From assembly GCA_030605745.1 (NCBI GenBank), contig JAUWHT010000301.1, positions 1-9,449 of the forward strand: a DNA stretch of 9,449 bases, given 5' to 3'. The position numbers and the translations under genes were made by a program. This document shows, piece after piece, positions 1-6,067 of this stretch. Each line of letters opens with the position of its first letter. Within the stretch, counting starts at the first letter, position 1. The notes beneath the pieces are model-generated. The model saw nothing but the letters and a program-made list of their open reading frames with translations, made no database searches and was not told where the DNA came from. Origin of the DNA: Pirellulales bacterium. Its GTDB lineage: Bacteria; Planctomycetota; Planctomycetia; Pirellulales; Thermoguttaceae.

Positions 1-149
1 TAGGACCCGCGCAGAAATAGCTGTACAAATTGGTGGCACGCCCTGAGGAACGAAGGGCGTGGCAAGGTGCCCCAAACACGCCCTTCGCTGCGCTCAGGGA
101 CGTGCCACTCTTGGTGGAATTCGTACAAGTTATTTGTGCGCAGGCCCTA
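1..149. repeat. Long imperfect palindromic element (at least 149 bp)
   Basis: The left arm (1-61) and right arm (77-149) are inverted copies around a 15-nt centre (62-76). The innermost 11 bp match perfectly (cgaagggcgtg at 51-61 against cacgcccttcg at 77-87). Further out, ccctgag (41-47) pairs with ctcaggg (93-99), cgtgccac (101-108) pairs with gtggcacg (33-40), and the outer 31 nt of each arm match with a few mismatches and one indel. The right arm carries about 10 extra bases near 109-118. The element runs to the window edge, so its left end may lie outside. It ends 36 bp before the first gene's start codon and could be a hairpin-forming mobile element of MITE type, or a transcribed hairpin. 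Confidence 0.8.
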
Positions 150-185
150 CTGTTTCCTTGTTCCGACGAAGTAGCAGGACTTGCT

Positions 186-1055
186 ATGGCAATCGAAGAC
201 CTAACAATCATTGGGGAGTCGATCAACGATTCGGTCCCCTCGACGAAGAAGCTGTTCGACGCCGGCGACGTCGCCGGGCTGCTTGAGTTGGCTCGCTTCC
301 AAGATCAGCGGGACGCGGGCTACATCGACCTGAACGTCGGCGCCCGGTCGCCTGAGTTCATGGCCGAAATGGTCAGCAAAGTCCAGACCGTAACAGCCAA
401 GCCGCTGTCGATCGACACGCCCGATCCGGATATCGCCAAAGCGGGCCTGGAGGCCTACGATCCGGATCGCGCCGGCGGGCAGAAACCGCTGCTGAACTCG
501 GTCACGTTGCTGCGGGCCGGAATGCTCGACCTCTACCGGCTCCAGCCCTTCAAGCCGATCCTACTGGTCTCCGAGCAGGTCGTCGACGGCCGGTCAAAAC
601 CCTGCCACACCGCCGAGGAAACCTACCAGGCGGCAAAGCAACTGGTCAAAACCTTTCGCGATAGCAACCCCGACGTGACCAACGACGACTGCGTCATCGA
701 TCCGGGCATCGCGCCGATCGGCAGCGATTCGCAGGGGAACATCCACCGGCTAATCGCGGCCATGGAGTTGATCCACAACGACGATTACTTCGCCGGCATG
801 CACGCCTCAGTGGGCCTGAGCAACTTCACCGTAATGCTGCCATCGAAGCGTGCCGATGGCTCGCCGGTCAAAGGCCCACTGGAAAGCGCCTTTCTGACCA
901 AGGCCATGCCGCTCGGGCTCGACATGGTCATCGGCTCAGTGAAGCGGAAGTACCAACTGCTCCAGCCCGACCACCCGGCCATGGTTTGCCTGGAAGAGTG
1001 CCTAAAGCTCGACGGCTTCGACGTGCTGATGCGCGTGAGAGAGTTTTACTCATAG
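186..1055 (+). CDS. Pterin-binding methyltransferase (methyltetrahydrofolate:corrinoid type)
   Basis: The 289-aa product has the TIM-barrel pattern of the dihydropteroate synthase / AcsE / MetH pterin-binding family. Landmarks in order are IGESIN (9-14), DLNVG (48-52), SIDT (75-78, Asp77), LLNS (102-105, Asn104), DPG (172-174, Asp172) and GLSN (210-213, Asn213). The order and spacing of Asp, Asn, Asp and Asn resemble the pterin-contacting residues of clostridial-type MeTr (AcsE). This favours transfer of a methyl group from methyltetrahydrofolate to a corrinoid protein over folate synthesis. The ATG at 186 is chosen because AGGA lies 6 nt upstream (176-179) and homology begins there; reading further upstream runs into the palindrome at 1-149. 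A soluble cytoplasmic enzyme is expected. No corrinoid partner is encoded beside it. The gene ends 2 nt before a convergent small gene. The family is secure; the physiological methyl acceptor is not known. Confidence 0.9.
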   Translation: MAIEDLTIIGESINDSVPSTKKLFDAGDVAGLLELARFQDQRDAGYIDLNVGARSPEFMAEMVSKVQTVTAKPLSIDTPDPDIAKAGLEAYDPDRAGGQKPLLNSVTLLRAGMLDLYRLQPFKPILLVSEQVVDGRSKPCHTAEETYQAAKQLVKTFRDSNPDVTNDDCVIDPGIAPIGSDSQGNIHRLIAAMELIHNDDYFAGMHASVGLSNFTVMLPSKRADGSPVKGPLESAFLTKAMPLGLDMVIGSVKRKYQLLQPDHPAMVCLEECLKLDGFDVLMRVREFYS

Positions 1056-1057
1056 GT

Positions 1058-1285
1058 TCATCCGGCTTCGGCGGGAATTACCTCTGTGTGCTCGACCGAG
1101 GACTGGGCATACAGCAACACCGCCTGAATGTCCTCGCGGGTCAATTCCGGATAGCCCTCAAGCAGTGACTCCCATGTCTCGCCGCTGGCCAACTGCTCGA
1201 GAACCACTGCGACGGGGATGCGGGTTCCGTTGATAACCGGCGTGCCGCCACAACGGCGCGGGTCGATTTCGATTCGCTCAGCCAT
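1058..1285 (-). CDS. DUF433 family protein (antitoxin-like)
   Basis: This 75-aa protein begins MAERIEIDPRRCGGTPVING and continues with TRIPV, a variable helix ending ETWESLLEGYP, and LTREDIQAVLLYA. That is the full DUF433 signature (IxxDPxxxGGxPxIxGTRIPV...GYPxLTxEDIxAxLxYA). The family has a winged-helix-like fold and often occurs as the antitoxin-like partner of DUF5615 PIN-like proteins. No DUF5615 gene follows here; the next gene is the convergent pterin methyltransferase, 2 nt away. The ATG at 1285 is chosen because the conserved domain starts at once. It lies 7 nt after the stop codon of the upstream 87-aa gene, with aaggg as a weak ribosome-binding site. The two small genes are therefore almost certainly co-transcribed. 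The C-terminal tail (about 61-75) is not conserved as far as I can tell. Confidence 0.85.
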   Translation of the reverse strand: MAERIEIDPRRCGGTPVINGTRIPVAVVLEQLASGETWESLLEGYPELTREDIQAVLLYAQSSVEHTEVIPAEAG

Positions 1286-1292
1286 TTGTGCA

Positions 1293-1556
1293 CTAACCCT
1301 TCTTCTTGCCGCTTCGAGGGCTCTTGGTCTTCGACCTGCTGACCGGCACGAGTTTAGTAATGTGTCGTGGATCGCAGAGCACCATGTCCTCGGGAACGTC
1401 ACCGTTGGCCAGATCGACGGCGATCGCAATGGTGGCCTGGGTTACCAAAGCCATCTCAGGATGGCGGACTTCATAGCTCGAGCCGTCCGACAGGTGGATT
1501 CGGAACGGTTTGAAGGGTCTTCGTTGCAGTTGCTCGGTAATGTTGGAAGGTCTCAT
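1293..1556 (-). CDS. Small protein of unknown function, planctomycete-type (PFxPFRIHLSDG)
   Basis: This 87-aa protein opens MRPSNITEQLQRRPFKPFRI and continues HLSDGSSYEVRHPEMAL (21-37), a stretch around IAIAVDL (44-50) and LCDPRHITKLVPV (60-72). This matches a small family that I recall as abundant in planctomycetes and whose function is unknown: an N-terminal PFxPFxIHLxDGxxxxVxHPE block followed by a predicted beta-rich core. The C-terminus is basic (SRSKTKSPRSGKKKG, 73-87). The ATG at 1556 matches the usual start of this family. No convincing Shine-Dalgarno sequence precedes it, but a strong promoter lies about 60-85 nt upstream on the same strand. It is the first gene of a two-gene unit with the DUF433 gene. 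A regulatory or toxin-antitoxin-like role is conceivable but unsupported. Confidence 0.75.
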   Translation of the reverse strand: MRPSNITEQLQRRPFKPFRIHLSDGSSYEVRHPEMALVTQATIAIAVDLANGDVPEDMVLCDPRHITKLVPVSRSKTKSPRSGKKKG

Positions 1557-1614
1557 GGCAGTCTGTACATATTTCCCATTGGGTGCCAACCACGATAGTA
1601 ACAAACCCAAGCTC

Positions 1615-1642
1615 ATTTTAGCAAGCCCGAAAGCGGTGTCAA
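1615..1642 (-). promoter_or_regulatory. Sigma70-type promoter for the 87-aa / DUF433 unit
   Basis: On the minus strand there is a perfect -35 box TTGACA (1642-1637), a 16-nt spacer and TAAAAT as -10 (1620-1615), preceded by TGC as an extended -10. Predicted transcription would start near 1607 and give a leader of about 50 nt before the ATG at 1556. This is one of the two clearest promoters in the window. Confidence 0.65.
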
Positions 1643-1654
1643 CCGCAGAGAAAA

Positions 1655-1702
1655 GGCCGCTAAACGTGTTTGATCGGCGATGCACCGAGTCGTTTAGCGT
1701 CC
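1655..1702. repeat. Inverted repeat of the GCTAAACG family
   Basis: The arms ggccgctaaacg (1655-1666) and cgtttagcgtcc (1691-1702) are inverted copies with one mismatch in 12, separated by 24 nt. The same GCTAAACG / CGTTTAGC core recurs or is partly matched in intergenic repeats at 3927-4038, 5814-5869 and 6021-6045. It lies just upstream of the minus-strand promoter at 1615-1642. Confidence 0.55.
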
Positions 1703-1704
1703 GA

Positions 1705-1726
1705 CGGCACGTCGGCGGCACGTCGG
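1705..1726. repeat. Tandem 11-bp direct repeat, possible operator
   Basis: CGGCACGTCGG occurs twice back to back (1705-1715 and 1716-1726), one helical turn apart, in the divergent intergenic region about 80 bp before the homocysteine methyltransferase start. The spacing suits a dimeric regulator binding one face of the DNA, but this is inference. A TAAAAT -10-like box follows at 1767-1772 on the plus strand, with no good -35. Confidence 0.4.
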
Positions 1727-1806
1727 CCTTGACGTTGCCGGCCTTCTGTAATCGCGGCGAACCGCTTAAAATAGTTGGCCTTCTTAACCAGGGAGGAAAG
1801 CCTGCC

Positions 1807-2676
1807 GTGCACGAAACCATCGAAAAACTTACGTCCGGCGGGCCGGTTGTGACCGACGGGGCGTGGGGAACGCAATTCCAGCGGCAAGGGCTGCCGGTCG
1901 GGGCATGCCCCGATGCCTGGAACCTCGATCAGCCCGAAAAGGTCGAACAGGTCGCCCGGGCATACGTCGAGGCCGGAAGCCAGGTCGTGCTAACCAACAC
2001 CTTCGGGGCCAACCGCTTCGTGCTCGCCCGGCATAACCTGGCGGACAAGGTTGCCGAAATCAACCGGGCGGGCGTCGAGATATCAAAGAGGGCCGCCGCC
2101 GATTGGGCGCTGGTGTTCGCCTCGATCGGGCCCAGCGGTGTGATGTTGATCACCGGCGAGGTCGGCGAAGACGAGCTTCAGGCCGCCTTCGCTGTGCAAG
2201 CCGAAGCCATGGCCGAAGCCGGGGCCGACGCGATCGTCGTCGAGACCATGTCCGATCCGGCCGAAGCCAAGCTGGCCGTCGCCGCCGCTCGCCGGACCGG
2301 GCTGCCAGTGGTCGCCTGTATGACGTTCGACTCCGGGCCGAACAAGGACCGCACCATGATGGGCACCACGCCGGAACAGGCTGCCGAGCAGTTGACCGAA
2401 GCCGGGGCGGATGTGATCGGCGCGAACTGCGGCCAGGGCATCGCCGGCTTTCTCGATATCTGCCGCCGGCTCCGTGCCGCCACCGATCGCCCCATCTGGA
2501 TCAAGGCCAACGCCGGGCTGCCCAAGGTAGTCGACGGCCGAACCGTCTACGCCCAGACCCCGCAGCAGTTTGCCGACTATGTCCCACAACTGATCGAGGC
2601 CGGAGCCAGATTCATCGGCGGCTGCTGCGGCACGACACCTGAGTTCATTAAGGCGATCCGGGAGAGACTGCTGTGA
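1807..2676 (+). CDS. Homocysteine S-methyltransferase domain protein
   Basis: The 289-aa product is a stand-alone homocysteine-binding module of the BHMT/MmuM/MetH-N family. It transfers a methyl group to homocysteine to make methionine, using a zinc-activated thiolate. Landmarks are DGAWGTQ (17-23), NTFGAN (64-69), ETM (146-148), GANCGQG (205-211, Cys208) and GGCCGTTP (271-278, Cys273-Cys274). The three cysteines match the family's zinc ligands. A GTG start at 1807 is chosen because GGAGGA (1792-1797) sits 9 nt upstream and the family's DGAxGT block normally lies within the first 20 residues; longer readings run through non-coding repeats. The UroD-like gene follows after 16 nt, so they probably form an operon. 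There is no pterin, cobalamin or activation domain, so methyl groups must come from a separate donor, probably a methyl-corrinoid protein fed by enzymes such as the one at 186-1055. Confidence 0.88.
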   Translation: MHETIEKLTSGGPVVTDGAWGTQFQRQGLPVGACPDAWNLDQPEKVEQVARAYVEAGSQVVLTNTFGANRFVLARHNLADKVAEINRAGVEISKRAAADWALVFASIGPSGVMLITGEVGEDELQAAFAVQAEAMAEAGADAIVVETMSDPAEAKLAVAAARRTGLPVVACMTFDSGPNKDRTMMGTTPEQAAEQLTEAGADVIGANCGQGIAGFLDICRRLRAATDRPIWIKANAGLPKVVDGRTVYAQTPQQFADYVPQLIEAGARFIGGCCGTTPEFIKAIRERLL

Positions 2677-2692
2677 TGAGGCACATGGACCA

Positions 2693-3898
2693 ATGAATTC
2701 GCGTGAACGGGTGTTGTGTGCGGTGGACCATCGGCAGCCTGACCGTGTGCCGATCGACTTCGGCGGGACGCGCCAGTCGGGCATCCATGCATCGACCTAT
2801 CACCGGCTGAAACAGCGGCTGGGGATCGACACGCCCACCCGGGTTTTCGACGTGTACCAGATGCTGGCCGAAATCGAGCGGCCGGTTATCGAGCGGTTCG
2901 GCGGCGACGTGATCGGTCTGAACAAGCCGATTGTGACTTTCGGCTTCCGCAACCGGGACTGGAAGCCGTGGGCGCTTTTCGACGGCACGCCGGTGGAAGT
3001 GCCGGGCGGGTTCAAGCCCGAGGCCGAGCCCAACGGCGACCTGCTGCTTCGCAATCCGGACGGGAGCCCGATGGCGCGGATGCCGAAAGGCGGCTTCTAC
3101 TTCGATCGCCTGGACAAGTACCCCGGCGCGGCCCATGCCGACGTGGACACGCTTCAGCCGCCGATGCTTTCGGCCGAAGAGTGCGATCATCTGCACGCCC
3201 AGGCCGAGGCGTACTACCAGAACACCGACCTTGCGGTGATCGCGGCGATGGGACCGCCGTACGAGTTGTTTTTCGGGCTGGGCACGGGCGATTTCCCGTC
3301 GTGGATGATCACTCTGGCCACCGAGCCCGACTACGTGCACGCCCTTTATGAAAAGCTGACCGAGGCCTGGCTTGAGAACCTGCGGCGGTTCCATGCGGCG
3401 GTGGGCGAGCGGGTGCATATCTTCCAGTTCAACGACGACCTGGGCACGCAAGACGCCCCGTTCCTCTCCGTGGCGATGTTCCGCGAGTTGATCATGCCAT
3501 ACTACAAGCGCGGGCTGGATTGGGTGCACGAGAACACGCGGATGAAGGTCTTCATGCACAACGACGGGGCGATCTTTGACCTGATCCCATCGTTGATCGA
3601 AATGGGCGTCGACATCCTGAATCCGATTCAGACCACCGCTAAGGGGATGGACCCGGCCAGGTTGAAGGCCGAGTTCGGCGAGAAGCTCACATTCTGGGGC
3701 GCCGCGTGCGACTGCCAGGATACGCTGGCCTTCGGCACGCCGGACGAGGTGGCTGCGGAAGTGGAGCAGAACATCCGCATCCTGGCCCCCGGCGGCGGCT
3801 ATGTGCTGGCCTCGGTGCACAACATTCAGGCGAACGTCCCGCCGGAGAACGTGATCGCACTGTTCGATACGGCACTGTCTGCTGTGGTTTACGTGTGA
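2693..3898 (+). CDS. Uroporphyrinogen decarboxylase family (MtaA/CmuA-like) protein
   Basis: The 401-aa protein has the UroD-superfamily barrel. It opens MNSRERVLCAVDHRQPDRVP (1-20), has NDDLGTQ in the middle, and ends with GVDILNPIQ, FWGAACDCQDTLAFGTP (334-350) and an APGGGYVLASVHNIQ block (His376) followed by PPEN. It is much closer to the methyltransferase-like UroD families in corrinoid methyl transfer than to heme-pathway HemE. At the position where MtaA/MtbA have the zinc motif His-x-Cys, this protein has HNDG (289-292), so one cysteine ligand is replaced by Asp291. Cys339 and Cys341 and His376 are other possible metal ligands. The ATG at 2693 gives the normal UroD N-terminus; the ribosome-binding site (gagg at about 2679) is weak. 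It is likely co-transcribed with the homocysteine methyltransferase 16 nt upstream. Whether it binds zinc and transfers methyl groups cannot be decided here. Confidence 0.85.
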   Translation: MNSRERVLCAVDHRQPDRVPIDFGGTRQSGIHASTYHRLKQRLGIDTPTRVFDVYQMLAEIERPVIERFGGDVIGLNKPIVTFGFRNRDWKPWALFDGTPVEVPGGFKPEAEPNGDLLLRNPDGSPMARMPKGGFYFDRLDKYPGAAHADVDTLQPPMLSAEECDHLHAQAEAYYQNTDLAVIAAMGPPYELFFGLGTGDFPSWMITLATEPDYVHALYEKLTEAWLENLRRFHAAVGERVHIFQFNDDLGTQDAPFLSVAMFRELIMPYYKRGLDWVHENTRMKVFMHNDGAIFDLIPSLIEMGVDILNPIQTTAKGMDPARLKAEFGEKLTFWGAACDCQDTLAFGTPDEVAAEVEQNIRILAPGGGYVLASVHNIQANVPPENVIALFDTALSAVVYV

Positions 3899-3926
3899 AT
3901 ATGTAGGCGCGGTGTTTAGTTTTCAC

Positions 3927-4038
3927 CGTTTAGCCGCCGGGCTTGCCCGGCGCGTTGTTGTGTTGGGATGGTAGTTTAACTACCATCCCAGCAAGGGCCT
4001 CGAACGCCAACACGCCGGGCAAGCCCGGCGGCTAAACG
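3927..4038. repeat. Compound palindromic repeat between convergent genes
   Basis: Arms 3927-3952 and 4013-4038 are perfect 26-nt inverted copies, containing TTTAGCCGCCGGGC and its complement. Each arm also contains its own small palindrome (GCCGGGCAAGCCCGGC type). A second, independent hairpin (3964-3990) sits inside. The right-arm sequence is repeated exactly at 6021-6045. The element fills almost the whole gap between the converging UroD-like and radical SAM genes. Confidence 0.85.
3964..3990. terminator. Bidirectional terminator-like hairpin
   Basis: gggatggtag (3965-3974) pairs perfectly with ctaccatccc (3980-3989) over a TTTAA loop, and T3964/A3990 extends the stem. It lies between two converging genes, the right place for a terminator serving both strands. 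Neither side is followed by a run of T, so it is not a textbook intrinsic terminator. Confidence 0.45.
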
Positions 4039-4052
4039 ACTGGTGGCTGACA

Positions 4053-5780
4053 TTACCCCGCGGCAACCGGCTCGCGTTTGCTGGCTGGGGTGGGGATCCT
4101 TGGCCGGGTCGGTGCGGGATGCAGCGGCGTGGCGTAGTGGCAGAGTTTGGCGGCTGGGTTGTCGGTCACCGCTGTGTTGCGCTCGTAGAAGGTTGGTGGT
4201 TCGTAGGTCCAGCCGGCGGCGACTCGTTTTTCTTCCTGGCGGATTTTCCGCAGCACCCATCGCCCGCCAATCTCGCCGAAGAAGCGCGACTTGAGGCCGA
4301 ATTCGCGATAGAGTTCTTTCAACAATGCCGACATCTTGGCGTAAAGCGCCGGGTTGTTGCGATAATAGAGCTTCGCCGCGCCGACCACGGCGGAGAAGGC
4401 AGTTGGCAGTTCTCGGGCTTCCCAGGCGAAACGGCGCCGGACGGCAGCGTTGGGATGGTTCTTGTACCGCCTCCAGCCGGCCAGCGTGGTCCGGGTAATT
4501 CGCACGACGCTGGGCCCGTTTCGCTGGAAATCGTGATTGAACGCCCGAATCATGAAATCGGCTGACTGCTCGTCGTTGATATGCGGATGCCGATAGTTAA
4601 GAATCCCCTGCCCATGAATGTCGCCCAGGTCGTACTCGCTCTCGTCCTTCATCAGGCCCTTGGCCGAGAGTTCGGCGTGCAGCGGGGTGCCGGGAATGGG
4701 CGTGTAGAGCATGAACTGGTGGAAGTCGGTGTCGTGCAGCGCGGCGTACCGGATGGCCTCGTCGATGTTGTCCGGCGTGTGGTTCTCCAAGGCGATGATT
4801 GTCGAGCCCAGCACGCGGATGCCGTGCGACTGCAACTCGCGGACCAACTCGAAGGTATCGACGCCGTCGAGCTTGGAGTATTGGCTGTCTTGGCCTTCGA
4901 TGCCCATCCAGACCCAGGAGATACCCAGCCTGATAAGTTGGTCGATTGTGTAGGAGCGGATCACGTTGGCCGAACTGAAGACGTAAATCGCCCAGGCCTT
5001 ATTGTGCTCTTCCATCAGTTCCAGCAGCCGCAGCGCCCGGCGGCGGTGCAGCAGGAAGTTTTCGTCCATCACGAAGAACGACCGGACCTGCATCTCACGT
5101 TCGAGCTGGCACATGATGTGGAACAGTTCGTCGCCGGACTCGTAAAAATGGATGCACTTCCCCTTGCCGCCGAACATGGCCGAGGTGGAGCAGAAATTGC
5201 ACCCCATCGGGCAACCGACCGAGGGGATCAGCGTGGCCGCAACGTCGCCGGGTTTATCCTTGACGGTAACGCCCAGGTTGCGGGTGCCGATGCCGGAAAG
5301 GATCGACGGATGGCGAATCGGCCGGTCCTCGTCCTCGCCCAGGAACCGGCGGAACCACCGCACACCTTCACCTTTCACACAGTAGTCGGCGTCGATCTGC
5401 TCCTTAAGATCAGGGATGTTGGCGATATGACCGCCCACAACAATCTTTGCATGTGGCTGATACCGGCGTACCAACTCGCACATCTTCTTCACCTTCAGCA
5501 GGTTCGGGGTGATCGACGAAATGCCAACGATGTCGTACCGATTGTTGCGGATCTCCTCGACGAACCGCTCCAGCACCGGAAAGTCCAGCAGTGTGCAGGG
5601 CGCCTCGATGTTCGACTGGATCAGCATCAGCCCCCAACTGCGGTGGAACATCCGCAGCGAGAACGGCCCCTGGGTGCGGGTGACCTGGTTGTGATAGAGT
5701 TCCATCGGGTTGAGCGCCCGCGAGCCGTACTCATCGTCCTGGGCGTACGGCCCGAATACGCTGCTGAGCAAGACCTTCAT
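4053..5780 (-). CDS. B12-binding-domain-type radical SAM protein
   Basis: The 575-aa protein has an N-terminal Rossmann-like region resembling cobalamin-binding domains (about 1-150, with DIVGISSITPN at 83-93 and KIVVGGHIANIP at 112-123). It is followed by a radical SAM core with the cluster-binding CPMGCNFC (Cys190, Cys194, Cys197), then FFVMDENF (235-242), WMGIEGQD (291-298) and YTPIPGTPLH (359-368). The C-terminal region (about 400-575) is basic and helical-looking, with a proline-rich tail. The classical DxHxxG cobalamin motif is absent, as in many class B radical SAM enzymes. Such enzymes methylate unactivated carbons or rearrange rings; the substrate here is unknown. The ATG at 5780 is preceded by AGGAG with 10-nt spacing (5791-5795). 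The gene is monocistronic and convergent with the UroD-like gene. It shares no operon with the methyltransferases, so a link to them rests on proximity alone. Confidence 0.88.
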   Translation of the reverse strand: MKVLLSSVFGPYAQDDEYGSRALNPMELYHNQVTRTQGPFSLRMFHRSWGLMLIQSNIEAPCTLLDFPVLERFVEEIRNNRYDIVGISSITPNLLKVKKMCELVRRYQPHAKIVVGGHIANIPDLKEQIDADYCVKGEGVRWFRRFLGEDEDRPIRHPSILSGIGTRNLGVTVKDKPGDVAATLIPSVGCPMGCNFCSTSAMFGGKGKCIHFYESGDELFHIMCQLEREMQVRSFFVMDENFLLHRRRALRLLELMEEHNKAWAIYVFSSANVIRSYTIDQLIRLGISWVWMGIEGQDSQYSKLDGVDTFELVRELQSHGIRVLGSTIIALENHTPDNIDEAIRYAALHDTDFHQFMLYTPIPGTPLHAELSAKGLMKDESEYDLGDIHGQGILNYRHPHINDEQSADFMIRAFNHDFQRNGPSVVRITRTTLAGWRRYKNHPNAAVRRRFAWEARELPTAFSAVVGAAKLYYRNNPALYAKMSALLKELYREFGLKSRFFGEIGGRWVLRKIRQEEKRVAAGWTYEPPTFYERNTAVTDNPAAKLCHYATPLHPAPTRPRIPTPASKREPVAAG

Positions 5781-5813
5781 GATTGGTGATCTCCTGAAAA
5801 AACGCAATAAGGC

Positions 5814-5869
5814 GTTTAGCCGCCGCGTCCACGCGGCGCGATTCCCCAGCGTGGACGCCGAGGCTAAAC
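5814..5869. repeat. Inverted repeat, GTTTAGCC family
   Basis: Arms 5814-5834 and 5849-5869 are inverted 21-nt copies with two mismatches (gtttagcc...gcgtccacgc), around a 14-nt loop. If the radical SAM gene is transcribed from about 5882, this hairpin lies in its 5' leader, 34 nt before the start codon. Confidence 0.75.
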
Positions 5870-5888
5870 AAACTAAAACACGACCACA

Positions 5889-5894
5889 ATTATA
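5889..5894 (-). promoter_or_regulatory. Possible -10 box for the radical SAM gene
   Basis: A perfect TATAAT lies on the minus strand at 5894-5889, about 110 nt upstream of the ATG at 5780. No recognisable -35 hexamer lies 16-18 nt upstream, so the call is tentative. Confidence 0.3.
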
Positions 5895-5974
5895 AGAGAT
5901 GTCGCCCCGAATCATACCCGAATCGTGTATTAGTTGTGTAACAGGTTCGTAATAGTTCTGCATCTACCGGTGTC

Positions 5975-6004
5975 TTGACGGCGGTGTTGTGTATTTGCTA
6001 ATAT
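5975..6004 (+). promoter_or_regulatory. Sigma70-type promoter for the two-component operon
   Basis: TTGACG (5975-5980), an 18-nt spacer and TAATAT (5999-6004) form a good vegetative-type promoter. Transcription should start near 6011, giving a leader of about 57 nt that contains the 6021-6036 hairpin before the kinase start codon at 6068. Confidence 0.6.
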
Positions 6005-6020
6005 GCTCGAATGCAAACGT

Positions 6021-6045
6021 GCCGGGCAAGCCCGGCGGCTAAACG
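6021..6045. repeat. Single arm of the GCCGGGC...GGCTAAACG repeat
   Basis: These 25 nt are identical to 4014-4038, the right arm of the compound palindrome about 2 kb away. The first 16 nt form a tight hairpin (gccgggc, aa, gcccggc). It lies between the predicted transcription start and the kinase ribosome-binding site. Confidence 0.8.
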
Positions 6046-6067
6046 GCTGACAGCCGAAAGGTTCGCC

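Noticed and set aside
30..185. A 52-residue N-terminal extension of the pterin methyltransferase starting at TTG 30
   Set aside because: It translates the palindrome at 1-149, resembles no domain, and the ATG at 186 has a ribosome-binding site and begins at the conserved family start.
1510..1806. A 99-residue N-terminal extension of the homocysteine methyltransferase
   Set aside because: It crosses the opposite-strand promoter, the end of the 87-aa gene and two repeats. GTG 1807 has GGAGGA at proper spacing and the family's DGAxGT block normally lies near the N-terminus.
2648..3820. A 390-aa open frame on the minus strand
   Set aside because: It is a shadow of the UroD-like gene (2693-3898), rich in His/Arg/Val with no family pattern.
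4581..5789. A 402-aa open frame on the plus strand
   Set aside because: It is antisense to the radical SAM gene, whose CPMGCNFC motif and domain order are unmistakable; the antisense product shows no recognisable motif. Long antisense frames are expected at this GC content.
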